DNA of 64,000 bases from Alloalcanivorax balearicus MACL04. Lineage in GTDB: Bacteria; Pseudomonadota; Gammaproteobacteria; Pseudomonadales; Alcanivoracaceae. A model generated the notes under the pieces. It was given only the letters and a program-made list of their open reading frames with translations. It made no database searches and was not told the DNA's origin. The DNA lies in assembly GCF_025532145.1 (NCBI RefSeq), contig NZ_ARXS01000017.1, forward strand, positions 43,834 through 107,833. Reading direction: 5' to 3'. Shown here one piece after another: positions 1 to 7,100 of this stretch. The first letter of the stretch is position 1. Every line of letters starts with the position of its first letter. The position numbers and the translations under genes are program-made.

Positions 1-1226
1 AAGCCGCTGTCGGTGGTGCGGGCCGGATCCAGCCGTACGAACGGCGCGAAGATCGACTCCAGCCGTTCCTCCGGCACCCCCGGACCCTGGTCCGCCAGCC
101 ACAGGTGCCAGTATTGCCCTTCCCGGTTCCCGTGCAGCACCACTTCGCCGTTCACTGGAGAATGACGGATGGCATTGCGTACCAGGTTTTCCAGGGTCAA
201 GGCGAAGTCATTGAGGTTGCCGAGCACCATGGCGTGCTCGGGCAACTGGCAACGGAACCGCAACGGGTCCCAGCCGCTTTCAAAGGCGGCATCGTCCACC
301 ACCAGATCCCAGATTTCCCGTACCGACAACGGGCCGGTTTCCGAGTCGTGCTGCTCGGTGTCGTGCCACACCAGGGCCAGGGTGTCGTCCACCAATGTGC
401 GCATCTTGTCCACTTCCACGGCGACCCGCTGGCGCAGAGCCGGCTCGTCCAGCGGGCTGTCCAGCGCCACGTTCAACCGGCTCAAAGGCGTACGCAGCTC
501 GTGAGACATGTCGTGCAGGAGCTGCCGCTGGCTTGCCAGCAAACCGGACACCCGTTCCGCCATGCTGTTGAAACTGCGCCCCAGTTCCCCGAATTCGTCA
601 CCCCGTTCGGTAAGGGTGGTTTCCACCCGGGACGCGGGCTCGTCGCGGAAGCGGTGCACCTGGGCTTCCAGCGCCCGCAACGGCACCATGATGCGCCAAT
701 AGATCAGAATCACCGCCAACAGCGCCATGATGCCGGGCAGCAAGGTCAGAATAAGAGTGCGTTGCAGCGGCCAGGCGCCGCCGGGCATGTGTTCCGGCGG
801 TAGCTGCATTACCAGGCGGCCCTGGTCCGGCGCGCCGGGAAAAGGCATGCCGATGAACGGCATGTCGCGGTAGCGGAAGCTCATGCGCCAATCCAGCTCG
901 CGCTGAAAGCGAAAGCCGGCGATCTGGCTGTCGGTGAGCGGGGTGCCGCTCAAAGAACGTCCGGAAGTGTCCACCACCATGGCCTCCCCCGGTACCCGCT
1001 GGTGGAGCTCCGCCAGCCAGGCGGCCACGCCCTGCTCGCCACCCGCCCGCCAGGCCGCTTCCGCCTCATGGGCGTAGCCCAGCATTTCCACCTTGGCCTG
1101 ATCACTGAGCAGCACCACCTGGTTGGCCACCCAGATCGTCACCCAGCGGCTGCAGGCCACGATCACCACCGCGCTCAGACACAACACCAGGGCAAGGCGC
1201 CAGAACAGGGAATGACGGCCGGGCAT
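1..1226 (-). CDS. Sensor histidine kinase, 3' end cut by window edge
   Basis: Membrane sensor kinase of a two-component system. The gene starts with ATG at 1226, overlapping the stop codon of the upstream response regulator (TAATG), and runs off the window at base 1, so the end of the ATPase domain is missing. From the N-terminus: a first membrane segment (LALVLCLSAVVIVA), a periplasmic sensor region of about 130 residues, a second membrane segment (LILTLLPGIMALLAVILIYW), a HAMP linker, the phospho-acceptor box HDMSHELRTPLSRL with its His near residue 240, the N box NLVRNAIRHSP, and the G1 box DQGPGVPEERL. The architecture is that of the PfeS/CpxA/EnvZ type. The stimulus is not shown by sequence; the flanking Fur-like sites and the PepSY/DUF4198 operon suggest iron or another metal (inference). 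Confidence 0.9.
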   Translation of the reverse strand, partial: MPGRHSLFWRLALVLCLSAVVIVACSRWVTIWVANQVVLLSDQAKVEMLGYAHEAEAAWRAGGEQGVAAWLAELHQRVPGEAMVVDTSGRSLSGTPLTDSQIAGFRFQRELDWRMSFRYRDMPFIGMPFPGAPDQGRLVMQLPPEHMPGGAWPLQRTLILTLLPGIMALLAVILIYWRIMVPLRALEAQVHRFRDEPASRVETTLTERGDEFGELGRSFNSMAERVSGLLASQRQLLHDMSHELRTPLSRLNVALDSPLDEPALRQRVAVEVDKMRTLVDDTLALVWHDTEQHDSETGPLSVREIWDLVVDDAAFESGWDPLRFRCQLPEHAMVLGNLNDFALTLENLVRNAIRHSPVNGEVVLHGNREGQYWHLWLADQGPGVPEERLESIFAPFVRLDPARTTDSG

Positions 1227-1936
1227 TACAGCGCCTCGGACACCAGGGTGTAGCCCTGGCCCCAGACCGTGCGCAGCGGTTGTTCCGCCATGCCGACATC
1301 GCGCAGCTTGCGACGTAGATGGCTGACGTGCAGATCAAGGCTGCGATCATGACGGCCATAGCCGCGATGCAACACCGCCTGATACAGAAAAGCCTTGCTC
1401 AGCACCTGATCACGATGCTCCAGGAACACCTGCAGCAGGCGGAACTCGGTGGTGGTCAGTCCCAGATCCGCCTCCCGGTACCAGGCGGTTTCATCCTCGG
1501 TGCGCAGGACCAAAGCGCCCACCGGCGCCACGCCCTGACTCTGACGCCGCTCCAGCGTCACCCGCCGTAATACCGCTTCCACCCGCACCGCCAGCTCGGC
1601 GGAGCTGAAGGGCTTGGGCAAATAATCGTCGGCCCCTTTCATCAGGCCGCTGATACGATCCTGCTCGTCGCCCAGGGCGGACAGCACGATCACCGGCACG
1701 CCGCTGCGCTGACGCAGCTCCGCCAGCAAGTCGAGGCCATTCATGCCGGGCAACAGAATGTCCAGCAACACCAGGTCGAACGGCTGGTCCAGCGCTTGTT
1801 GCAAGCCGGCCCGGCCGTCGCGGCATACCGTTACCTGGTGCTGCCGGGAGGCCAGAAAGTCCTGTAAATGGGTGCATAGCACGGCGTCGTCCTCGATCAC
1901 CAAAAGACGGGCCGGGCAGGGGGATATCGCAGTCAT
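1226..1936 (-). CDS. OmpR-family response regulator
   Basis: DNA-binding response regulator, cognate of the kinase that follows it with a one-base TAATG overlap. It has an N-terminal receiver domain with the acidic pair in VIEDD, phospho-acceptor Asp near residue 59 (LVLLDILLPG) and Lys in YLPKPF, then a C-terminal winged-helix domain ending in VSHLRRKLRDVG...VWGQGYTLV. I chose ATG at 1936. A GTG at 1963 is in frame, but the nine extra codons would be encoded by a Fur-like operator, so the longer form is less likely. No clear Shine-Dalgarno precedes either start. Likely targets are its own promoter and the divergent operon beginning near 2106. It resembles PfeR-like regulators of iron uptake; the ligand is inferred. 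Confidence 0.9.
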   Translation of the reverse strand: MTAISPCPARLLVIEDDAVLCTHLQDFLASRQHQVTVCRDGRAGLQQALDQPFDLVLLDILLPGMNGLDLLAELRQRSGVPVIVLSALGDEQDRISGLMKGADDYLPKPFSSAELAVRVEAVLRRVTLERRQSQGVAPVGALVLRTEDETAWYREADLGLTTTEFRLLQVFLEHRDQVLSKAFLYQAVLHRGYGRHDRSLDLHVSHLRRKLRDVGMAEQPLRTVWGQGYTLVSEAL

Positions 1937-1944
1937 TTGTAAAG

Positions 1945-1963
1945 AATAAGAATTATCATTCAC
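1945..1963 (-). promoter_or_regulatory. Fur-box-like operator upstream of the response regulator
   Basis: Read on the minus strand, the 19 bases GTGAATGATAATTCTTATT match the classical Fur consensus GATAATGATAATCATTATC at 14 of 19 positions, counted by eye. The site lies just upstream of the chosen start of the response-regulator gene, in the region shared with the divergent PepSY operon. A ferric uptake repressor is the expected ligand (inference). Confidence 0.65.
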
Positions 1964-2042
1964 AAAGGGAATGGCTGGTTCGTCCCTGATTTCGCCGCAA
2001 GGTTCCCTGCTTACATTCTTTACCCGTGCCTTTCATTGTTAG

Positions 2043-2057
2043 TGCGAACCATTCGCA
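2043..2057. promoter_or_regulatory. Second palindromic Fur-like site in the divergent promoter region
   Basis: The 15-base near-palindrome TGCGAACCATTCGCA resembles the GC-richer variant of Fur boxes (GCGAAT..ATTCGC). It lies about 50 bases before the TTG start of the PepSY gene. Together with the stronger site at 1945-1963 it suggests iron repression of both divergent transcripts. The match is weaker than at the first site. Confidence 0.4.
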
Positions 2058-2105
2058 ATAACATACCCTCCATCCCAAATCCCAAGGCAGTGGAAGATCT
2101 CCGGC

Positions 2106-2711
2106 TTGGACAAGAAAGCAAAAGCGCGTTGGCTCAAGCAGCTTCACCAATGGCACTGGGTCAGTTCGGCGCTGTGCCTGGTGTGCATGGTGCTGTTCAG
2201 CGTCACCGGCATCACCCTCAACCATGCCGCCCAGATCGACGGCGAGCCGAAAGTGGAAGAGCTGACCGCGACGCTGCCCGAACCGCTGCTGGCCGCATTG
2301 AACCGCCAGGATCAAGGCGCCCTGCCCCAATCACTACGGGATTGGCTGAGTCAGGACCTGGACATCGGGGTGGACGGCCGCGAGGCGGAATGGTCCGGCC
2401 AGGAGGTGTATCTGGCCATGCCCCGGGCCGGTGGTGACGCCTGGCTGGCCATAGATCGAAGCAGTGGCGAGGTGCTTTACGAAAACACCGACCGGGGCTG
2501 GATTGCTTTTCTCAATGATCTGCACAAAGGCCGCGACACCGGCACCGTATGGCGCTGGTTCATCGATATTTTCGCCGTCGCCACCCTGTTGTTCGCCTTC
2601 ACCGGCCTGGCTCTGATGTTCCTGCACGCCCGCCGGCGCCCGGCCACCTGGCCGGTAACGGCGCTGGGGCTGGTGCTGCCGTGGTTGCTGATCGCCTTTT
2701 TCATGCACTAG
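2106..2711 (+). CDS. PepSY-associated transmembrane protein
   Basis: Inner-membrane protein of 201 residues in the PepSY-associated TM helix family (COG3295-like). A first membrane segment around residues 17-38 follows the motif HQWHWVSSALCLVCMVLF and contains the FSVTGITLNH signature. A periplasmic PepSY-like region follows (EVYLAMPRAGGDAWLAIDRSSGEVLYE), and two membrane segments close the protein, one beginning WFIDIFAVATLLFAFTGLALMFLH. The start is TTG with a weak GGAAG upstream; no in-frame ATG fits. It is the first gene of a three-gene operon with the DUF2271 and DUF4198 genes, an arrangement often found beside TonB receptors and iron-regulated systems. An iron-related role, perhaps electron supply for ferric reduction, is inference. 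Confidence 0.8.
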   Translation: MDKKAKARWLKQLHQWHWVSSALCLVCMVLFSVTGITLNHAAQIDGEPKVEELTATLPEPLLAALNRQDQGALPQSLRDWLSQDLDIGVDGREAEWSGQEVYLAMPRAGGDAWLAIDRSSGEVLYENTDRGWIAFLNDLHKGRDTGTVWRWFIDIFAVATLLFAFTGLALMFLHARRRPATWPVTALGLVLPWLLIAFFMH

Positions 2712-2720
2712 GAGATGGTC

Positions 2721-3209
2721 ATGCGTTTGATCCCGATAGTAATGCTGTCCGCCCTGGCCTTCGCCGCCGAGGCCGCCCAGTTCCAGGTGGAAGTGGAAGT
2801 GCCACGGTTGCGGGTGGCGGAATACCACGCGCCCTATGTGGCGTTCTGGATCGAGACGCCGGAAAACACCGTGGCCGCCCCACTGGGACTCTGGTACGAC
2901 GACCAGGAAAAATGGCTCAAGGACCTGCGCCAGTGGTGGCGCCGCACCGGCCGCTCGCAAAGCGCCCCTTATGACGGCCTCACCGGCGCCACCCGTTCAC
3001 CGGGCAAGCACAGCGTGGACTTTTCCGATCTGCCGGCGATGGCCGAACTGCCCGCTGGCGACTACCAGCTGGTGGTGGAGGCCGCCCGCGAAGTGGGCGG
3101 CCGCGAAGTGGTGCGGATTCCGTTCCAATGGCCTCCCGCCAGCGCCCAACAGCTCCGCGCCCAAGGCACGGAAGAACTGCATGACGTCACTCTGACCCTT
3201 ACTCCTTAG
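2721..3209 (+). CDS. DUF2271 periplasmic protein
   Basis: Secreted protein of 162 residues with an N-terminal signal peptide (MRLIPIVMLSALAFAAEA). It carries the DUF2271 signature WYDDQEKWLKDLRQWW followed by the typical DGLTGATRSPG segment. The ATG at 2721 is preferred over ATG 2715 because AGGAG at 2710-2714 is six bases upstream. It lies nine bases after the PepSY gene and before the DUF4198 gene, so it is probably cotranscribed with both. The biochemical function of the family is unknown; co-occurrence suggests a role in metal handling. Confidence 0.8.
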   Translation: MRLIPIVMLSALAFAAEAAQFQVEVEVPRLRVAEYHAPYVAFWIETPENTVAAPLGLWYDDQEKWLKDLRQWWRRTGRSQSAPYDGLTGATRSPGKHSVDFSDLPAMAELPAGDYQLVVEAAREVGGREVVRIPFQWPPASAQQLRAQGTEELHDVTLTLTP

Positions 3210-3249
3210 CTCTTTCCCTTTAAATACCGGCATTGACAGGAGCCAAACC

Positions 3250-4059
3250 ATGAAACCCGTTTCCCTGGCCGCCGCCGCGGTCTCCGCGTTGCTACTGCTC
3301 TCCCCCGCCGCCCAGGCCCACAAGCGCTGGCTGCTGCCGACCCACACCGTGGTCTCCGAAGCGCAATGGATCAGCGTTGACGCCAGCGTTTCCAACGACA
3401 TCTTCTACCCGGATCGCGCTTACTCCCTGGAACGCCTGCAAGTCACCGGTCCCGATGGCAAGGCGGCGCAAACCGATCATCTTCTGGAGATGCACCGGCG
3501 CAGCGTATTTGATGTCAATCTGGCGGCAACCGGCAGCTATCGCATTGCCCTGCCGGGCCATTTCTTCCTCGCCTTCTTCGAGCAGGATGGCGAGCGCAAG
3601 CGGCTGTTCGGCGAGGATGCCAAGGCGCTGCTGAAGAAAGTACCGAAAGGCGCCGACGAGGTACGCCTGCTGGAATCAGTCAGCCGCATCGAGACCTTCG
3701 CCTCCGTCGGCGCACCCGACACCGCCGCGCTGAAACCCACCGGCAAGGGTCTGGAGCTGGTGCCAGTGACCCACCCGAACGATCTCTACAGCGGTGAAAC
3801 CGCGCGCTTCCGCTTCGTCGTCGACGGCCAGCCCGCCGCCGGCCTGGAAGTCCACCTGCTGCCCGCCGGCACCCGCTACCGCGACGCCCAGCAAGACTGG
3901 ACCGTCACCAGCGACGATAACGGCGAAGTGGCGATCGACTGGCCCCACGCCGGCCGCTTCTTCCTGGAGGCGGAAGCCAGCGATCAGAACACCAGCCACA
4001 AACAGGCCGAACGCCGCCGCCTGGAGTACCTGGGCACTTTCGAGGTGCTGCCGCTGTAA
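3250..4059 (+). CDS. DUF4198 periplasmic protein
   Basis: Secreted protein of 269 residues with a clear signal peptide ending AQAHKRW; His-Lys-Arg-Trp at the mature N-terminus is typical of this family. The first half carries HTVVSEAQWISVDASVSNDIFYPD, and a C-terminal part from about residue 175 (ETARFRFVVDGQPAAGLEVHLLPAGTRYR) is a carboxypeptidase-regulatory-like beta fold. DUF4198 proteins are related to NikM/CbiM-associated periplasmic components and are often near TonB-dependent metal uptake genes. It is the third gene of the operon, 40 bases after the DUF2271 gene, with SD AGGAG before the ATG. Metal binding is inferred from family and context. Confidence 0.8.
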   Translation: MKPVSLAAAAVSALLLLSPAAQAHKRWLLPTHTVVSEAQWISVDASVSNDIFYPDRAYSLERLQVTGPDGKAAQTDHLLEMHRRSVFDVNLAATGSYRIALPGHFFLAFFEQDGERKRLFGEDAKALLKKVPKGADEVRLLESVSRIETFASVGAPDTAALKPTGKGLELVPVTHPNDLYSGETARFRFVVDGQPAAGLEVHLLPAGTRYRDAQQDWTVTSDDNGEVAIDWPHAGRFFLEAEASDQNTSHKQAERRRLEYLGTFEVLPL

Positions 4060-4089
4060 GGCCAACCACACGCTACTCGCTGCCAGGGC

Positions 4090-4128
4090 AGCTCCCACAA
4101 CGGGTTTTACAAAGCCGCTGTGGGAGCG
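4090..4128. repeat. Degenerate REP-like palindrome
   Basis: GCTCCCACA (4091-4099) and TGTGGGAGC (4119-4127) face each other around an AACGGG...AAGCCGC core. These are the outer arms of the REP palindrome found at five other places in the window, with the inner CTTGCCTGCAAGCG arms missing. It follows the DUF4198 gene and could end its transcript. Confidence 0.6.
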
Positions 4129-4244
4129 ATCCTCCTCCTGCAGGCGTGCCGACAAAGAAAAAGATGCATTCTCCCGCTATTTACCGTATAGTCCGTGCCC
4201 CCCGCCATACTGGCCTGCGTCCTTTTCACTGAAAGGTCCCCTTC

Positions 4245-5909
4245 ATGTTGCATAGCGATTCCGGGTTCGCCGCTTTGGGCTTGCCCGCGCCCCTTCTTGA
4301 TGCCATCGGCAAACTGGGTTTTGAAACCCCGTCGCCGATCCAGGAGCGAAGCATCCCCGTCCTGCTGGACGGCGATGATTTGCTCGGCCAAGCACAAACC
4401 GGCACCGGCAAGACCGCCGCTTTCGGCCTGCCGTTGCTCGCCCGTATCGATCCGGAGCAGCGTTGCCCACAGCTGCTGGTGATCGCCCCCACTCGCGAAC
4501 TGGCCCTGCAAGTGGCCGACGCCATGGAAACCTTCGCCCGCCAGTTGCGCGGCGTTAAGGTCGTGGCGGTATATGGCGGTAGCGAATACCGCACCCAATT
4601 GCGCGCGTTGCGAGACGGCGCCCAGGTGGTCGTAGGTACCCCTGGCCGGATCATGGACCACATGCAGCGCGGCAGTCTGAACCTGGATCGCCTGCAAGCG
4701 CTGGTGCTGGACGAAGCCGACGAAATGCTGCGCATGGGTTTTATCGACGACGTCGAATGGATCCTGGAACACACCCCGGACGAACGGCAATTGGCGCTGT
4801 TTTCCGCCACCATGCCGAACGTGATCCGGCGCGTGGCCGAGCGTCATCTGAAGTCGCCGAAGTGGATTCGCATTGAAAACGACACCACCACCAAGAGCGG
4901 CATCCGCCAGCGCTTCTGGCCGGTCTCCGGCCTCAACAAGCTGGACGCCATGTGCCGTATCCTGGAGGGCGAGACCCACGATGGCGTCATCGTCTTCGCC
5001 CGCACCAAGCAGTCCACCCTGGAACTGGCCGAGCAATTGCAACGCCGTGGCCTGCGCGCGGAAGCCCTGAATGGCGACATTCCCCAGGCGCAGCGGGAAA
5101 AAACCGTGGCCCGCCTGCGTGAAGGCCGCTTCGATCTGCTGATCGCCACCGACGTGGTGGCCCGTGGCCTGGACGTGCCGCGTATCAGCCATGTGATCAA
5201 CTACGACATGCCCGCCGACACCGAAGCCTATGTGCACCGAATCGGCCGCACCGGCCGGGCCGGACGTAATGGCGAGGCGATCCTGTTCGTGTCGCACCGC
5301 GAGCGGGGCATGCTGCGCGCCATCGAGCGCGCCACCGGCCAGAGCCTGGAATCCATGGACCTGCCCAGCGTCGACGCGCTCAACAGCAAGCGTCTGGCCA
5401 AGTTGCAGGAACAGCTGGTGGCGGGCCTGGAAAGCAAACACCGCGAAGAGGCGGAGACGGTGCTGAGCGCCCTGCGCGAACAGCTGGATCTGGACGACGA
5501 AAAGCTGGCCCTGGGCCTGGCGGCGCTGCTGGTGGCCAAGGAACCGGTGATTCTGAAGCCGGCCCCGGTGGGCAAACCGCCGCGCGCCAGCTCACCGCGC
5601 AAGGAAGGCCCGCGCAAGGAAGGCCGTCCGGCCAACAATCGACGCCGTGCCTCCGGCAGCGACGGCGACGCCAACGGTGACATGCAGGTTTATCGGGTGG
5701 AAGTGGGCCACGCCCACGGTGTGCGGCCGGGGAATCTGGTCGGCGCCATCGCCAACGAAGCGGGTCTGCCGAGCCGCCAGATCGGCGCCATCCGGATTCA
5801 CCAGGAACACAGCACCGTAGCGCTGCCGCACGACCTCACCGCGAAGCAGCTCAACATCCTCAAGCGCACCCGCGTTTGTCAGCGGCCGCTCTCTCTGGAA
5901 GCCCTCTGA
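4245..5909 (+). CDS. deaD: DEAD-box RNA helicase DeaD/CsdA
   Basis: ATP-dependent RNA helicase for ribosome assembly and mRNA unwinding, classically cold-induced. All core motifs are visible: Q motif (PSPIQERSIP), Walker A AQTGTGKT, PTREL, GTPGR, DEAD box VLDEADEM, SAT, ARGLDVP and HRIGRTGRAGR. After a basic, disordered linker (KEGPRKEGRPANNRRR), the C-terminal DbpA/CsdA RNA-binding domain is present (VYRVEVGHAHGVRPGNLVGAIANE, then QIGAIRI). This domain order and the close C-terminal match make DeaD more likely than DbpA or RhlE. The 554-residue length is shorter than E. coli DeaD because the tail is short. It stands alone, followed by a perfect hairpin. Confidence 0.93.
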   Translation: MLHSDSGFAALGLPAPLLDAIGKLGFETPSPIQERSIPVLLDGDDLLGQAQTGTGKTAAFGLPLLARIDPEQRCPQLLVIAPTRELALQVADAMETFARQLRGVKVVAVYGGSEYRTQLRALRDGAQVVVGTPGRIMDHMQRGSLNLDRLQALVLDEADEMLRMGFIDDVEWILEHTPDERQLALFSATMPNVIRRVAERHLKSPKWIRIENDTTTKSGIRQRFWPVSGLNKLDAMCRILEGETHDGVIVFARTKQSTLELAEQLQRRGLRAEALNGDIPQAQREKTVARLREGRFDLLIATDVVARGLDVPRISHVINYDMPADTEAYVHRIGRTGRAGRNGEAILFVSHRERGMLRAIERATGQSLESMDLPSVDALNSKRLAKLQEQLVAGLESKHREEAETVLSALREQLDLDDEKLALGLAALLVAKEPVILKPAPVGKPPRASSPRKEGPRKEGRPANNRRRASGSDGDANGDMQVYRVEVGHAHGVRPGNLVGAIANEAGLPSRQIGAIRIHQEHSTVALPHDLTAKQLNILKRTRVCQRPLSLEAL

Positions 5910-5915
5910 CGCCGA

Positions 5916-5947
5916 CACACGCCAACGGATAGTTCCGTTGGCGTGTG
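5916..5947. terminator. Perfect 14-bp hairpin between convergent deaD and dodecin genes
   Basis: Arms CACACGCCAACGGA (5916-5929) and TCCGTTGGCGTGTG (5934-5947) pair perfectly around a TAGT loop. It lies 7 bases after deaD and 12 bases before the end of the convergent dodecin gene, so it probably serves both transcripts. There is no T-run, so its efficiency as an intrinsic terminator is uncertain. Confidence 0.6.
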
Positions 5948-5959
5948 CTTCAGGCCAGC

Positions 5960-6169
5960 TCAGACATCAACCCGAAAGCCCACCTTCACCACCACCTGGA
6001 AATGGGCGACTTTGCCGTTTTCCACGTGGCCGCGGGTCTCCCGGACTTCGAACCATTCCACGTTCTTGACGCTCTTGCCGGCGGCGGCGATGGCGTTATG
6101 AATGGCGCCTTCGATGCTGTCCTTGGATGAACCGACCAGTTCCAGCTTTTTATATACATGCTCGCTCAT
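5960..6169 (-). CDS. Dodecin, flavin-storage protein
   Basis: Small dodecameric flavin-binding protein of 69 residues, the usual size. The sequence MSEHVYKKLELVGSS, the helix DSIEGAIHNAIAAAGKSVKN, the flavin-stacking Trp in VEWFEV, and the HFQVVVKVGF strand with its conserved Gln are all diagnostic. The start at 6169 is fixed by a full AGGAGG eight bases upstream; a start six codons earlier would bury this site inside the gene. Dodecins buffer free flavin, or coenzyme A in some species. It is transcribed alone and converges on deaD. Confidence 0.92.
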   Translation of the reverse strand: MSEHVYKKLELVGSSKDSIEGAIHNAIAAAGKSVKNVEWFEVRETRGHVENGKVAHFQVVVKVGFRVDV

Positions 6170-6302
6170 AAGGTCCTCCTTAAGCACACCATCTGTTCCG
6201 TTTCACGGTGAACCCCAAAGGCCATCAGGTCAAAGTGATGGTGAGACGCCCATCGCAGTTCTTCCTTTCATGAAGAAGACCACTCCCACACTAGTCTCTA
6301 CA

Positions 6303-6391
6303 AGGCCGCTGTAGGAGCTTGCCTGCAAGCGAATTGTGCTTTCGATCCGAAAAGATTCGCTTGCAGGCAAGCTCCTACAACGGCTTTGTAG
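6303..6391. repeat. REP-type palindrome (copy 2)
   Basis: Left arm GCCGCTGTAGGAGCTTGCCT... (6305-6334) is matched by a right arm that starts ATTCGCTTGCAGGCAAGCTC and ends ACGGC (6355-6384), with a 20-base spacer. Both ends carry the CAAGG/TTGTAG flank seen at other copies. The 332-base gap between dodecin (6169) and the DUF1643 gene (6502) otherwise holds only the two genes' leader regions. Confidence 0.85.
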
Positions 6392-6501
6392 TCCGGTCCG
6401 GGAAAGCGGCTTTTAGCAGCGGATGGCAGACTTGCCGATTCGGCATTGCTCACTCCAGACGCTATAATCGCCGGCCCGGAAATCAGTCCCCGCCAACCGC
6501 C

Positions 6502-7011
6502 ATGCAACGAAGCGCCCATTTTTCCCGCTGCCGCCAATACCGCTACGCCCTCTGGCGCCGCTGGGCCGAGGGCGACGACTATGTGCTGCTGGTGGCACTG
6601 AACCCGTCCACCGCCGATCACCGCCGCGATGACCCGACCATTCGCCGCTGCATCGGTTTCGCCCGGGATTGGGGTTATTCAGCGTTGTGTGTGGCCAACC
6701 TGTTCGCCTATCGGGCCACTTATCCGAGCGACCTGTTCGCCGCCGACGATCCAGTGGGCCCGCGCAACGATCAGTGGCTGAACAAGCTGTCCCGCGACGC
6801 CAGTCTGGTGGTGGCCGGCTGGGGCAATCACGGCCGTCATGGCAATCGCGCCGCCCAGGTGCGCGACCGCCTCGGCGACGCCCTGCACTGTCTGCGCATG
6901 AACGGCTCGGGGGAACCCGCTCATCCGCTTTACCTGCCGAAAGCGCTCAAGCCGATTCCGATGCCACCGGTTATGCCTGCCAACCGGCCCGATCGGCCCG
7001 GCCGCCGCTGA
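6502..7011 (+). CDS. DUF1643 domain protein
   Basis: Cytoplasmic protein of 169 residues of the DUF1643 family. The visible signature is YRYALWRRW..YVLLVALNPSTA, followed by DPTIRRCIGFARDWGY and CVANLFAYRAT. The middle part has VVAGWGNHG and the C-terminus has LYLPKAL. Members occur scattered in bacteria and phages, sometimes on mobile DNA, and have no proven function. The start at ATG 6502 begins directly before the conserved RYALWR segment; an open frame extends further 5' but only into the REP palindrome. It is followed 89 bases later by cti. Confidence 0.75.
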   Translation: MQRSAHFSRCRQYRYALWRRWAEGDDYVLLVALNPSTADHRRDDPTIRRCIGFARDWGYSALCVANLFAYRATYPSDLFAADDPVGPRNDQWLNKLSRDASLVVAGWGNHGRHGNRAAQVRDRLGDALHCLRMNGSGEPAHPLYLPKALKPIPMPPVMPANRPDRPGRR

Positions 7012-7100
7012 TTCACGTTTTCGCCATCGTGGTCAGACAATATTCCGATCCGCTAGACTGCCGGTGAGCGACGACCGAATCACGACCGGAGGGAACCCAG

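Noticed and set aside
1937..1963. Earlier GTG start for the response regulator
   Set aside because: The nine extra codons coincide with a 14/19 match to the Fur consensus and have no ribosome-binding site; ATG 1936 is preferred, with some doubt.
4107..5441. Long open frame antisense to deaD (444 codons)
   Set aside because: It lies fully opposite a strongly supported helicase gene, has low-complexity Gln/His/Gly-rich composition and no SD; it is a GC-rich shadow.
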